Shown: piece after piece, positions 53,325 to 61,902 of the stretch
Position numbering within the stretch: position 1 is the first letter of the stretch
How the letters are laid out: the number at the start of each line of letters is the position of its first letter
DNA from: Virgibacillus dokdonensis
GTDB lineage: Bacteria; Bacillota; Bacilli; Bacillales; Amphibacillaceae
NCBI RefSeq assembly: GCF_900166595.1
Contig: NZ_LT745763.1
Location: forward strand, 1,189,761 to 1,253,760
Length of the DNA stretch: 64,000 nt
Reading direction: 5' to 3'
Made by a program: the position numbers and the translations under genes
Notes under the pieces: model-generated
The model's database searches: none
What the model was told of the DNA's origin: nothing
What the model saw: the letters and a program-made list of their open reading frames with translations, nothing else

Positions 53325-53528
53325 AAAACTTAAAGAATTTAAAGTTTGTGTTGTAAAAACAAAATAGTTATAGTTGTAAAGTAAGTAAATGACATGTTCC
53401 GGACTGTTGGAAAACTATGAAACCTTCATGCTAGTTTTTCAGGGGGCTTGGTATGTAGTCGCAATGATCAAAAAGTAGTAGTACGATTGCACGATCATTT
53501 GCGCAAACTAAATAACGAGGTGAAAAGT

Positions 53529-54728
53529 GTGCCGGTAGTAATAGAGGCAAAGAATGTATCTAAAATATTTGGGAAGAACCCGAAGCAATCCATTAAGTTA
53601 TTGGATCAGGGCTTATCGAAAGAAGAAATATTGAAAGAGACTGGTAATACAGTTGGAGTCAATCGAGCTTCTTTTTCGGTAGAGCAAGGTGAAGTGTTTG
53701 TGATTATGGGGCTATCTGGTAGCGGGAAATCTACTTTAGTTCGAATGCTGAACCGACTCATTGAACCGACAGAAGGTACGATTTTAATTGATGGTGAGGA
53801 TTTAGTAGCAATGGATAAACAAGCGCTACGTAATGTTCGTAGACAAAAGCTAAGCATGGTTTTTCAAAACTTTGGTTTATTTCCTCATCGCACCATTTTA
53901 CAAAATGCTGAATACGGTTTAGAAATTCAAAAAGTGGATAAAGAAAAACGGCAAAGCAAAGCAAAAGAAGCATTAGAATTGGTAGGATTAGGAGATTATA
54001 TGCATCAAAAACCTAACCAGTTGTCAGGAGGTATGCAACAACGCGTTGGTCTCGCACGTGCGTTAGCGAATGACCCGGAAGTGCTGTTAATGGATGAGGC
54101 TTTTTCTGCTTTAGATCCGCTAATTCGCAAAGAAATGCAAGATGAATTAATGGATTTACAAAATAAAATGCAAAAAACGATAATCTTTATTACGCATGAT
54201 TTAGACGAAGCATTACGTATTGGTGATCGAATTGCACTTATGAAAGACGGGTCGATTGTCCAAATTGGTACACCGGAAGAGATTTTAGTTAATCCAGAGA
54301 ATGATTATGTAGAGAAATTTGTGGAGGATGTTGATCGTTCGAAAGTGTTAACAGCACAACATATCATGAAGCGACCGGAAACCGTTAATTTAGATAGACA
54401 TGGACCAAGAGTTGCGCTGGAGCGAATGCGTGAAGAAGGGTTGTCAAGTATATTTGTTGTAGATAGTAAAAGAAATCTTAAGGGGTATATCACAGCAGAT
54501 GATGCATCTGAAGCAAGGAAATCAGAGATCAAGGATTTAAAAGAAATATTGAAAAATGATATTCCAACTGTAGAAAAAGAAACACCGATGCATGATATTT
54601 TTGATTTAATTTATAATTCACCTATTCCAGTTGCAGTTGTAGACAATGAAAAGTTAGCAGGAGTGATCGTTAGAGGGGCAGTAATTGCCGCTTTATCCAG
54701 TGAGAATGAGGTGAATTTGCATGCTTAA
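53529..54728 (+). CDS. opuAA: Glycine betaine ABC importer ATPase OpuAA
   Basis: 399 residues. The [20 protein letters not shown] leader typical of OpuAA/ProV, Walker [10 protein letters not shown], signature LSGGMQQRV, Walker [12 protein letters not shown], then two CBS domains (about 270-390) that sense ionic strength in related systems. The GTG at 53529 (after AGGTG) is preferred because the family starts here; the upstream frame to 53448 has no homology. Confidence 0.92.
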   Translation: MPVVIEAKNVSKIFGKNPKQSIKLLDQGLSKEEILKETGNTVGVNRASFSVEQGEVFVIMGLSGSGKSTLVRMLNRLIEPTEGTILIDGEDLVAMDKQALRNVRRQKLSMVFQNFGLFPHRTILQNAEYGLEIQKVDKEKRQSKAKEALELVGLGDYMHQKPNQLSGGMQQRVGLARALANDPEVLLMDEAFSALDPLIRKEMQDELMDLQNKMQKTIIFITHDLDEALRIGDRIALMKDGSIVQIGTPEEILVNPENDYVEKFVEDVDRSKVLTAQHIMKRPETVNLDRHGPRVALERMREEGLSSIFVVDSKRNLKGYITADDASEARKSEIKDLKEILKNDIPTVEKETPMHDIFDLIYNSPIPVAVVDNEKLAGVIVRGAVIAALSSENEVNLHA

Positions 54729-55578
54729 TAATATATTAGATGTTGTACCAAATATGCCATTAGCTAAATGGACTGATAATGCTACAGATTGGATTACAGA
54801 ATCATTTTCCTTTCTATTTGATCCTGTGAAAGAACAGTTTGAAAAATTTATGGATGTTACTTCTGAAGCCTTGATGGGTGTCCCACCACTTATTATTATT
54901 CTTGTTGTAGCAATTATAGCGTTCTTTATATCAGGAAAAAAATTTGGGCTTACTACATTTTCCATTGTTGGTCTGTGGTTGATCTACAACCAAGGATTAT
55001 GGGATCAGTTAATTAATACATTTACACTCGTATTGTTGGCGAGTATTTTATCCGTCATTATTGGTGTTCCTATCGGTATTCTCATGTCTAAAAGTAATAT
55101 TGCAACCGCAATTATTACACCAATTCTCGATTTTATGCAAACCATGCCAGCCTTTGTCTATTTGATTCCGGCAGTAGCGTTCTTTGGCATCGGAATGGTA
55201 CCGGGTGTGTTCGCTTCCTTAATTTTTGCTACACCACCTACTGTTCGTTTTACAAATTTAGGGATTCGTCAAGTTTCTGCTGAGTTAGTAGAAGCTTCAG
55301 AAGCTTTCGGTAGCACAGGTGCTCAAAAGTTGTTTAAAGTCGAACTTCCAATGGCGAAATCAACCATTATGGCAGGAATTAACCAAACGGTAATGTTAGC
55401 CTTATCTATGGTTGTCATTGCATCTATGATCGGAGCACCTGGTTTAGGTAGAGACGTTCTTTCAGCATTACAGCGTGCAGAAGCGGGAGCTGGGTTTGTT
55501 GCAGGAATTGGTATAGTGATTTTAGCGATCATTATGGATCGTTTTACGCAAAGTATGAATAATCGGAAAGAAAAATAA
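54721..55578 (+). CDS. opuAB: Glycine betaine ABC importer permease OpuAB
   Basis: 285 residues, ABC-2-like BPD_transp_1 permease with the EAA loop in [20 protein letters not shown]. It overlaps opuAA by 8 bases. RBS GAGGTG. It forms the channel of the betaine importer. Confidence 0.92.
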   Translation: MLNNILDVVPNMPLAKWTDNATDWITESFSFLFDPVKEQFEKFMDVTSEALMGVPPLIIILVVAIIAFFISGKKFGLTTFSIVGLWLIYNQGLWDQLINTFTLVLLASILSVIIGVPIGILMSKSNIATAIITPILDFMQTMPAFVYLIPAVAFFGIGMVPGVFASLIFATPPTVRFTNLGIRQVSAELVEASEAFGSTGAQKLFKVELPMAKSTIMAGINQTVMLALSMVVIASMIGAPGLGRDVLSALQRAEAGAGFVAGIGIVILAIIMDRFTQSMNNRKEK

Positions 55579-55646
55579 GCTCATTGGTATCTTTTCTTAA
55601 AGAAAAGTTTCCATATAACAATGAAGAAAAAGGGGAGTATTAGATT

Positions 55647-56546
55647 ATGTTAAAATTTAATTGGAAACGTCTCGGCTTAGTTGCTGGGCTTTCATTAACT
55701 TTATTTGCAGCTGGTTGTGGATCAGATGATGAATCCTCTGATTCAGGAGAAGGGACATCAGGCGAAGGTGAAAGTAAAGAAATAGAATTAGTCTATGTAG
55801 AGTGGGATTCTGAAGTAGCTTCTACGCACGTAATTGGAAAAGTATTGGAAGATCAAGGCTTTGATGTTACGTTAACCCCACTAGATAATGCCGTTATGTG
55901 GGAAGCAGTAGCTAATGGAGAGGCAGATGGTATGGTAGCAGCATGGCTTCCTGGTACACATCAAAGTCAATATGAGCAATATGGCGACCAAGTAGTTGAA
56001 TTAGGCGTGAATTTGGAAGGTGCAAAGATCGGCCTAGTTGTACCAGAATATATGGATGTCAATAGTATTGAGGATTTAGATAAACAAGCTGATCAAACTA
56101 TTACTGGTATTGAGCCGGGAGCGGGTGTCGTAGCTGCTTCAGAAAAAGCGGTTGAGGACTATGAGAACTTAAGTGATTGGACCGTACAGACCTCTTCAAG
56201 TGGTGCTATGGCAACGGAGTTAGGATCTGCGATTGAAAATGAAGAGGAAATTGTAGTAACAGGTTGGACGCCGCATTGGAAATTTGCGAAATATGACTTG
56301 AAATATTTAGAAGATCCAAAAGGTTCATTTGGAGAGGCTGAAACCATTGAAACGATGGTGCGTGAAGGATTGGAAGAAGATATGCCAAATGCATACCAGA
56401 TTTTAGATCAATTCAACTGGACGGCTGAAGATATGGAAGCTGTTATGCTTGAGATTTCAGATGGCGCTAAGCCTACAGAAGCTGCCGCGAATTGGGTAGA
56501 AGAAAATCAAGATAAAGTAGACGAATGGTTAAAAGGTGTAGAGTAA
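55647..56546 (+). CDS. OpuAC-type binding lipoprotein, permuted domain order
   Basis: 299 residues, lipobox LFAAGC. Here the lobe with LVYVEWDSEVASTHVIGKVL comes first and the lobe with TITGIEPGAGVVAASEKA and VVTGWTPHWKFAKYDLKYL second: the reverse of B. subtilis OpuAC. The Trp-rich betaine site residues (VEWDSE, AAWLPGTH, TGWTPHWKF) are all kept. It follows the permease and ends the transporter. Betaine is the most likely ligand. Confidence 0.9.
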   Translation: MLKFNWKRLGLVAGLSLTLFAAGCGSDDESSDSGEGTSGEGESKEIELVYVEWDSEVASTHVIGKVLEDQGFDVTLTPLDNAVMWEAVANGEADGMVAAWLPGTHQSQYEQYGDQVVELGVNLEGAKIGLVVPEYMDVNSIEDLDKQADQTITGIEPGAGVVAASEKAVEDYENLSDWTVQTSSSGAMATELGSAIENEEEIVVTGWTPHWKFAKYDLKYLEDPKGSFGEAETIETMVREGLEEDMPNAYQILDQFNWTAEDMEAVMLEISDGAKPTEAAANWVEENQDKVDEWLKGVE

Positions 56547-56594
56547 GTTGAATTATATTTTGCTTAAATAACGGCAACAAAGAAATATATATGT

Positions 56595-56625
56595 GAAGCT
56601 GATACTATTCTGTATCAGCTTTCTA
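56595..56625 (+). terminator. Hairpin between the two binding-protein genes
   Basis: GCTGATAC pairs with GTATCAGC followed by TTTCT. It may reduce expression of the second copy. Confidence 0.7.
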
Positions 56626-56660
56626 ATAAAAATTATAATAAGGGGTAAGGAGAGGATTTA

Positions 56661-57590
56661 GTGCAGAAAGCAAATGGCTGGAGTAAACTGTTATTATTTG
56701 GTTCAATTATTGCCGTGATGCTACTAGCGGCTTGCGGTTCTGAGGAGAAAGAAGGAGGCAATGCAGCAGGCGATTCAGGTGAGACGAATTATGGAGAAGA
56801 AATAGATTATACCATTACGGGGATTGAGCCCGGAGCGGGGATTACAGTAGCAACAGAGAAGGCGATAGAAGAATATGATAGTTTGTCAGGTTGGGAGCTT
56901 GAACAGTCTTCCACGGCAGCCATGGTAACGGAATTAGAAGAAGCGATTGCAAGTGAAAGCCCAATTATTGTAACGGGGTGGAATCCGCATTGGAAATTTG
57001 CAAAATTCGATAATCTGAAATATTTGGAAGATCCAAAAGGTATTTATGGTGACGTAGAGGTTATTAAATCACTAGCAAGAAAAGGGCTAGAAGAAGATAA
57101 ACCAAATGCTTATAAGCTAATTGATCAATTTAAATGGTCTGTGGAAGATATGGAAGGAATTATGTATGAAGCTTCTGAAAGCGGGAAAGAAGTTGCTGAA
57201 GTAGCAAAACAGTGGGTTAAGGATAATCCGGATAAAGTAGAAGCGTGGACAGAAGGAGTAGAAGATGTGGATGGTGTTGAATTCGAACTTGTTTCTACAC
57301 CTTGGGATTCAGAACGATCTTCGGCCAATGTTGTCGCTGAAGTCATGCGTCAAAAAGGGTTTAAGGTGACAATTACTCCTGTAGATGTCGCCGTCATGTT
57401 TGAAGCAGTTGCTAATGGGGATGGAGATGCTACATTAGCTGCTTGGATGCCAGCAACCCATAAAGATTTTTATGAGAAGTTTAAAGGTGATTTTGAAGAT
57501 TTAGGAGCAAATTTAGAAGGGGCAAAGATTGGTTTAGTTGTACCTGATTATATGGATGTAGATTCTATTGAAGATATACAAGCTAAATAG
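56661..57590 (+). CDS. OpuAC-type binding lipoprotein, canonical order
   Basis: 309 residues, lipobox LLAACG. The lobe TITGIEPGAGITVATEKA and IVTGWNPHWKFAKFDNLKYL comes first and VSTPWDSERSSANVVAEVM second, as in B. subtilis OpuAC. The two genes are therefore circular permutations of one another. A terminator follows. GTG start behind AAGGAGAGG. Confidence 0.88.
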   Translation: MQKANGWSKLLLFGSIIAVMLLAACGSEEKEGGNAAGDSGETNYGEEIDYTITGIEPGAGITVATEKAIEEYDSLSGWELEQSSTAAMVTELEEAIASESPIIVTGWNPHWKFAKFDNLKYLEDPKGIYGDVEVIKSLARKGLEEDKPNAYKLIDQFKWSVEDMEGIMYEASESGKEVAEVAKQWVKDNPDKVEAWTEGVEDVDGVEFELVSTPWDSERSSANVVAEVMRQKGFKVTITPVDVAVMFEAVANGDGDATLAAWMPATHKDFYEKFKGDFEDLGANLEGAKIGLVVPDYMDVDSIEDIQAK

Positions 57591-57597
57591 ATCTAGA

Positions 57598-57637
57598 AAC
57601 AGAATGAGCTATTATGAAATGCTCGTTCTGTTTTTAT
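57598..57637 (+). terminator. Terminator of opuA region
   Basis: ACAGAATGAGC pairs with GCTCGTTCTGT followed by TTTTT (one G-T pair). Confidence 0.9.
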
Positions 57638-57836
57638 GAAACAATGATGTAACCCAGTCTAGCCAAGGGAATATAAGAAAAACTAGTTTAGTAAACAAGC
57701 CTTATGGAGACAACTGTATTTTGCTTAAATCCCATGCTAGAAATTTCACCATTTTTGCATGGGAGTATAAACTATTTTGTGTACACATATAAAAAGCTTT
57801 CCCTTTTGAGAAAGCTTCTCACCAAATATATAATGT

Positions 57837-58196
57837 TTATTGTTTTTTTATTTTATTTTCAAGGTCATTTAGGCTGGATTCAATCTGCGCCAAATATTGA
57901 TGAATATTCTCTTGATGAGGCTCTACAGTTGTTTTCCATTCCGATACGGATTTTTTCATATCTTGCGTGAGCTCTTTAATTAATATGGCGCCTTCCTGTG
58001 AAGTTTCCTTAATTTGATTCTTTAATCGAACGCCATCCTGCTTTAAATGTAAAAGCATATCTTTCCACTCAATACTTTTTTCCTTCATTTTCACCCGAAG
58101 TTGTTTTCCAGAAGCTGGTGCACTTAGCAGCGTAACAGTTGCACTTACAGCACCGCCGACTGCAATTCCTAACCATAGTGATTTCGCATTTGTCAT
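57837..58196 (-). CDS. yhaH: YtxH-domain protein YhaH
   Basis: 119 residues, one N-terminal membrane helix (about 8-28) followed by the YtxH motif LLSAPASGKQLRVKMKEKS and a long helix. Same length as B. subtilis YhaH (118). General stress proteins of this type have no enzymatic role known. Confidence 0.82.
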   Translation of the reverse strand: MTNAKSLWLGIAVGGAVSATVTLLSAPASGKQLRVKMKEKSIEWKDMLLHLKQDGVRLKNQIKETSQEGAILIKELTQDMKKSVSEWKTTVEPHQENIHQYLAQIESSLNDLENKIKKQ

Positions 58197-58251
58197 TCAT
58201 TTATCGCTCCTTTCTATTTGTTTAAGAGTTAAAAGGGACTTTTGTATATTT

Positions 58252-58396
58252 TGTACTGTAGAAAAGTATAAAATATAATTACTAGAGGAAAATATGAAAT
58301 TTTTAGCGTCTATAGTACAAGTTTTTCTAAAGGTTTATCGTACAACAAAAATTGTGTACTTCACCGTAAAAGTTTGGCGATAGGCTTCGTTTTCTA
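58252..58396 (+). repeat. Short repeat, copy S13 (diverged)
   Basis: TACTGTAGAAAAGTATAAAA at the start, AGTTTTTCTAAAGGTTTATC and GTTTGGCGATAGGC in the later part; arrangement partly scrambled. Confidence 0.5.
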
Positions 58397-58430
58397 CGAA
58401 CAAATATTGTTAAACTTCTTATGTTTTGAT

Positions 58431-58468
58431 TAAAAAACCCCCTGGACAATCCAGTATGTCAGAGGATT
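58431..58468 (-). terminator. Terminator of trpP
   Basis: On the minus strand CCTCTG pairs with CAGGGG, followed by TTTTTT. Confidence 0.7.
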
Positions 58469-58473
58469 TTAAT

Positions 58474-58995
58474 TCATGTCATCATTAATTGCGGTGTTCT
58501 TTTTAAAATCCTTTGTACAATTGGATAAACAACAGCAATAAGAATAGAGTTTAATAATGCTGCTGGCAATACGGCTATGCTAAACATCGCTACGAATGAA
58601 CCCTCCATAATCCCAATTAAAAAGAGTGCAACGCTTAAAAATATAGCACCAGAGATCATTGTCCCAATTGCAGTTAAAATAACTGCTTGTGGAAGCGGAC
58701 GCAATGTTTTGGATATAATGAAGAATAAACTAAGGAAAATAATAGCTGTAATAGGTTTATCAATCATGTTAGCTATTTGACCGCCAGGTGCACTTGTTGT
58801 TAAAGCAGATATAGCTCCAGTAGCAATGGAAAGAATAATGACGTATTTCAGTTTAGGAAATAATAAAATTCCTAAAAACATCATAGAAAGCAGCATGTCT
58901 GGCTTCACTCCAAAAATAACTGGTGGTACAATAGCGTGTAATACAGCGCCAATCCCTATCAGTAGCGACAAAATCATTAAAATTCGAATATTCAT
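58474..58995 (-). CDS. trpP: Tryptophan transporter TrpP
   Basis: 173 residues, five to six helices, matching B. subtilis TrpP (YhaG, 172). It is the S-component-like tryptophan uptake protein. The RBS is overlapped by a (G/T)AG array, as in B. subtilis, where TRAP represses its translation. Flanked by yhaH and hit as expected. Confidence 0.88.
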   Translation of the reverse strand: MNIRILMILSLLIGIGAVLHAIVPPVIFGVKPDMLLSMMFLGILLFPKLKYVIILSIATGAISALTTSAPGGQIANMIDKPITAIIFLSLFFIISKTLRPLPQAVILTAIGTMISGAIFLSVALFLIGIMEGSFVAMFSIAVLPAALLNSILIAVVYPIVQRILKRTPQLMMT

Positions 58996-59002
58996 TTGTA
59001 AA

Positions 59003-59040
59003 CTCTCCTCTACTCAACTTTTCTCAAACTATCATTCCTC
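59003..59040 (-). promoter_or_regulatory. TRAP-like binding site over trpP RBS
   Basis: On the minus strand triplets GAG at 59013-59015, 59008-59010 and 59003-59005 have exact 2-base spacers; upstream are an AAG (59018-59020), GAG (59023-59025), TAG (59029-59031) and GAG (59038-59040). The last three GAG triplets overlap the RBS. Confidence 0.75.
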
Positions 59041-59212
59041 AATTGTACAACTCTTTGCCAATTGCAAGAACTTACGTTTATTATAACAAAGAATTTATAA
59101 AATAAAAAGCTGTAAAAAACACTTATTTCCTTATTAAAATACAATTCTTAGTATGGAAGGATAATAAATATGGTGGGAGTGCGTCTTAAATAATCTTATA
59201 TACTCAGACGTT

Positions 59213-59243
59213 TAAAAACCAGTGAGTAGGAGGCTCACTGGTT
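59213..59243 (-). terminator. Terminator of hit
   Basis: On the minus strand AACCAGTGAG pairs with CTCACTGGTT followed by TTTAAA. Confidence 0.82.
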
Positions 59244-59251
59244 CTACACTT

Positions 59252-59680
59252 TTAATCCATATGGTTTGTTATCGTTCCTGCGATTTCTTGCAAATCACTG
59301 GCACTATAATCATCTGAGTGTACTTTCCAATTAGAGGAAAAGCCGTCGTTTTTTCCGTATCGTGGAAGAAGGTGGATATGTAAGTGAAAGACGGATTGAT
59401 CGGCTGGCTTTTCATTATTATTAAGTAAGTTCATCCCTATTGGCTCATAAGCTGATTTAATTGCATTTGCCACTTTTGGCACCTTTTCAAAAAGAGCAGC
59501 GGCAACGTCAGATGGAGTTTCATAAATGTTTTTAACATGTACTTTAGGAATAATTAATGTATGCCCCTTTGTAACTTGACTGATGTCTAAAAAGGCATAT
59601 ACATGCTCATCTTCATACACTTTAGCTGAAGGAATTTCTTGATTAATGATTTTACAAAATATACAATCTTCATGACTCAT
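59252..59680 (-). CDS. hit: HIT family nucleotide hydrolase Hit
   Basis: 142 residues. HIT motif HLHIHLLP at about 97-104 and the N-terminal zinc-type CIFCKI. Hydrolyses dinucleoside or AMP-lysine-type compounds. The ATG at 59680 (GGTGAG upstream) is chosen over 59704. In B. subtilis it is followed by divergent ecsABC; here it is not. Confidence 0.9.
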   Translation of the reverse strand: MSHEDCIFCKIINQEIPSAKVYEDEHVYAFLDISQVTKGHTLIIPKVHVKNIYETPSDVAAALFEKVPKVANAIKSAYEPIGMNLLNNNEKPADQSVFHLHIHLLPRYGKNDGFSSNWKVHSDDYSASDLQEIAGTITNHMD

Positions 59681-59871
59681 TATGATCTCACCTTTCTTTT
59701 CCATATTATTTCTATTGTATATAGGAATGGATGGGGTTGTAAAGCAAACTCCTTAACTTATTACGGAATGTTAACTAGCAAAAAATCGCTAAGAAATTTT
59801 TGTTTGAACCCCATGTAAATCCCTTATGTAAGCGAGCCTTAGTAAGAGCAAGAAGCGCTGTTGTTTTCTTA

Positions 59872-59963
59872 CACTAAAGAAAAGTATAAGATTTTTTGTT
59901 TATAGTATAAGAAAAATAAAGGCTTGTCGTCATAAGACTTGGCGACAAGCCAAGTTTTTCTAA
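59872..59963 (+). repeat. Short repeat, copy S12 (complete)
   Basis: CACTAAAGAAAAGTATAAGA, GTTTATAGTATAAGAAAAAT, then GGCTTGTCG and CGACAAGCC as perfect 9-bp arms, CAAGTTTTTCTAA. Confidence 0.85.
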
Positions 59964-59969
59964 TAGAAT

Positions 59970-60175
59970 ATACATTTATCCCGGTGCTATAAGACTCCCA
60001 CAACAATTGGAAGCTGTGAGCTGAACAAGTCTAAGTGGGAATAACAGCACCTAAATCCCCATTTCGTTTATCTGAAAAATCAGTGGAGGTTTAAAAACCC
60101 CCCAGATTGAAGACTCACTTTATCATATGAAAAAAAGAAAACCCAGTCCCTAGGAGGGGACTGGGTTTGAAGGCA
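59970..60175. other. Hairpin cluster of unknown origin
   Basis: GGTGCT..CTCCCAC pairs with GTGGG..AGCACC across about 35 bases; TGGAGGTTTAAAAACCCCCC; and AAACCCAGTCCC TAGGA GGGGACTGGG (about 60139-60168). The first resembles a mobile element end or structured RNA. Not coding, no family recognised. Confidence 0.4.
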
Positions 60176-60522
60176 AGAAGGATAAAGCCTTTGCTAAAGG
60201 TAAATTGTAAAGTCAATAAGCAATTCAGCTTGGTTGATGTTTTACATTTCCTTTAATGGACTTCTCGGAAGAAGTGGCTTAACGAGTTAGTGTGGCATTT
60301 TATTGCCGTTTGCAAACACCTCATTTTGTGTTCTTTTTTTGAAACACAGTTAAATATCGATCGCAGACACCTCATTTTCATGAAGGTTAGTTCGAAACTT
60401 AGCTCATTTCTCATTAAACACGCAAATTGTTTGCTTGATAACTTTTTTAATCCTTTTGCCTACAAAGATTAGTCTGTGTAATGTGCTAAGAAATATACAT
60501 AGAAGAATAAAAATTTCTTATG
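60176..60522. other. Intergenic region with small direct repeat
   Basis: GCAAACACCTCATTTT and GCAGACACCTCATTTT occur at about 60310 and 60363. No gene seen. Confidence 0.35.
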
Positions 60523-61536
60523 CTAAGCATGTATGGTTTTTACACTTGTTCTTGCGATAAGTTCAGGCTGTAAACAAGTGTTTTTGGCAACATTATCTTT
60601 TTTTTGTATTTTTTGAAACAATTGTTTGAAAGCTGTTTCACTTAATTTCTTTACATCTTGTTTAACAGATGATAATTCAACACCAAATAAGTAAGGGTAA
60701 ATGGTGTTATCATAGCTGATAACAGAGTAATCGTCGGGTATTTTTTTGTTCTTCTCATAAATGCTATGAATAAAACCAAGCGCCATCATATCATTTGTAA
60801 TAAATATAGCTGTTACATCCTTGTTTATTATTTTTTGGCCTGCTAGATAACCACTTTCTTTCTTATAATCACCTGTTAAAATGTTGTTATAATCAATTGG
60901 GATATTAAATTCTTTTAAAGCTCGCAAATACCCGTTTAAACGAAATTGTCCATTAATAAAACTGGAACTGGCAATGCAGGCGATTTTTCGATGGCCATTT
61001 TCCAATAAGTATTTCACAGCTATATAAGCTCCATATTCATTATCAAACCAAACTTTATCACAAGACAGGTCAGAAAATACACGATCCAGCAAAATATATG
61101 GGACAGTGAGTTGCTTTAACTTTTCGATTAGCTCTGTTTTTTTTAGCCATGATGCACTGGCTGGGATAAGAAATATACCTTCTACAGAACGCGATAATAA
61201 TAAATCGAGTAATGCGATATCATTTTCAAATTGGTCATTGGAATTGACAATGATTAATGTGTAACCGTGTATACGGCATTGCATTTCGATATGTTTGGCT
61301 AAAGAAGAAAAAAATATATTTTCAATGTCAGGTATAATTAAGCCGAACGTTTTTGTTTGTTTTGTAACAAGACTTCTTGCTATTTGATTTGCAGTATAGT
61401 TTAGCTCTTTGGCAATTTGTTTAATTTCAGCTTTTTTTTGTTCGGAAATACGGCTCGGTCTATCATTTAATACTAATGAAACGGAGCTTGGAGAGACACC
61501 AGCTTTCTTGGCAATATCTTTAATAGTTACTTTCAC
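60523..61536 (-). CDS. LacI family transcriptional regulator
   Basis: 337 residues: HTH (VTIKDIAKKAGVSPSSVSLV with NDRPSRIS hinge start, residues 2-30) and a periplasmic-binding-protein-like effector domain. It may repress the adjacent carrier and nucleoside hydrolase. A dyad with central CG lies just upstream. Effector unknown; ribose or a nucleoside is likely from context. Confidence 0.88.
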   Translation of the reverse strand: MKVTIKDIAKKAGVSPSSVSLVLNDRPSRISEQKKAEIKQIAKELNYTANQIARSLVTKQTKTFGLIIPDIENIFFSSLAKHIEMQCRIHGYTLIIVNSNDQFENDIALLDLLLSRSVEGIFLIPASASWLKKTELIEKLKQLTVPYILLDRVFSDLSCDKVWFDNEYGAYIAVKYLLENGHRKIACIASSSFINGQFRLNGYLRALKEFNIPIDYNNILTGDYKKESGYLAGQKIINKDVTAIFITNDMMALGFIHSIYEKNKKIPDDYSVISYDNTIYPYLFGVELSSVKQDVKKLSETAFKQLFQKIQKKDNVAKNTCLQPELIARTSVKTIHA

Positions 61537-61557
61537 TAAAAATACATCCCCTATAAA

Positions 61558-61588
61558 TTTAATCGTTTAATTTTGGCTTAAACCAAAA
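61558..61588. promoter_or_regulatory. Possible LacI-type operators
   Basis: TTTAATCGTTTAA (61558-61570) has the central CG typical of LacI operators, and TTTTGGCTTAAACCAAAA (about 61571-61588) is a perfect dyad with a 6-base centre. Both lie 22-52 bases before the lacI gene start. Confidence 0.5.
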
Positions 61589-61902
61589 ACTATGATGGAA
61601 TAACTAGATGTAAGTGAGCTTGTGAGTTCGATTCAAGGTTAATCTGTAGCATTTTTGTTGCTATCATCTTCCTGTTATACTTGTCGCATTTACAAGGAAT
61701 TTGCTTCAGAGGAGATCACACGAAGAAATTTGTATTATTCATTTGAATAATCTCTGTGTGCTGCTCCCCCTTAAATCTAGTGTAATGCCATATTACCATC
61801 TGTTTAAGGACACTGCACCTTAATATCATTTTACTAAATAAAACAGGGAATATCTTATTTATAGCATAAGAAAAAACTACAGCTTCTACTATAAAAAGTT
61901 GC
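61589..61902. other. Region between DcuC-type gene and lacI
   Basis: No gene. It holds a partial short repeat (61858-61908, TATAGCATAAGAAAAAACTA) abutting the 3' end of the DcuC-like gene. Confidence 0.35.

Noticed and set aside
57704..57970. 88-codon plus-strand frame opposite yhaH
   Set aside because: Antisense to the end of yhaH and the preceding terminator region, no RBS.
60310..60378. CRISPR-like pair of ACACCTCATTTT repeats
   Set aside because: Only two imperfect units, no regular spacers and no cas genes anywhere in the window.
60290..60472. 60-codon plus-strand frame
   Set aside because: Covers the ACACCTCATTTT repeat pair, has no RBS and looks like translated spacer.
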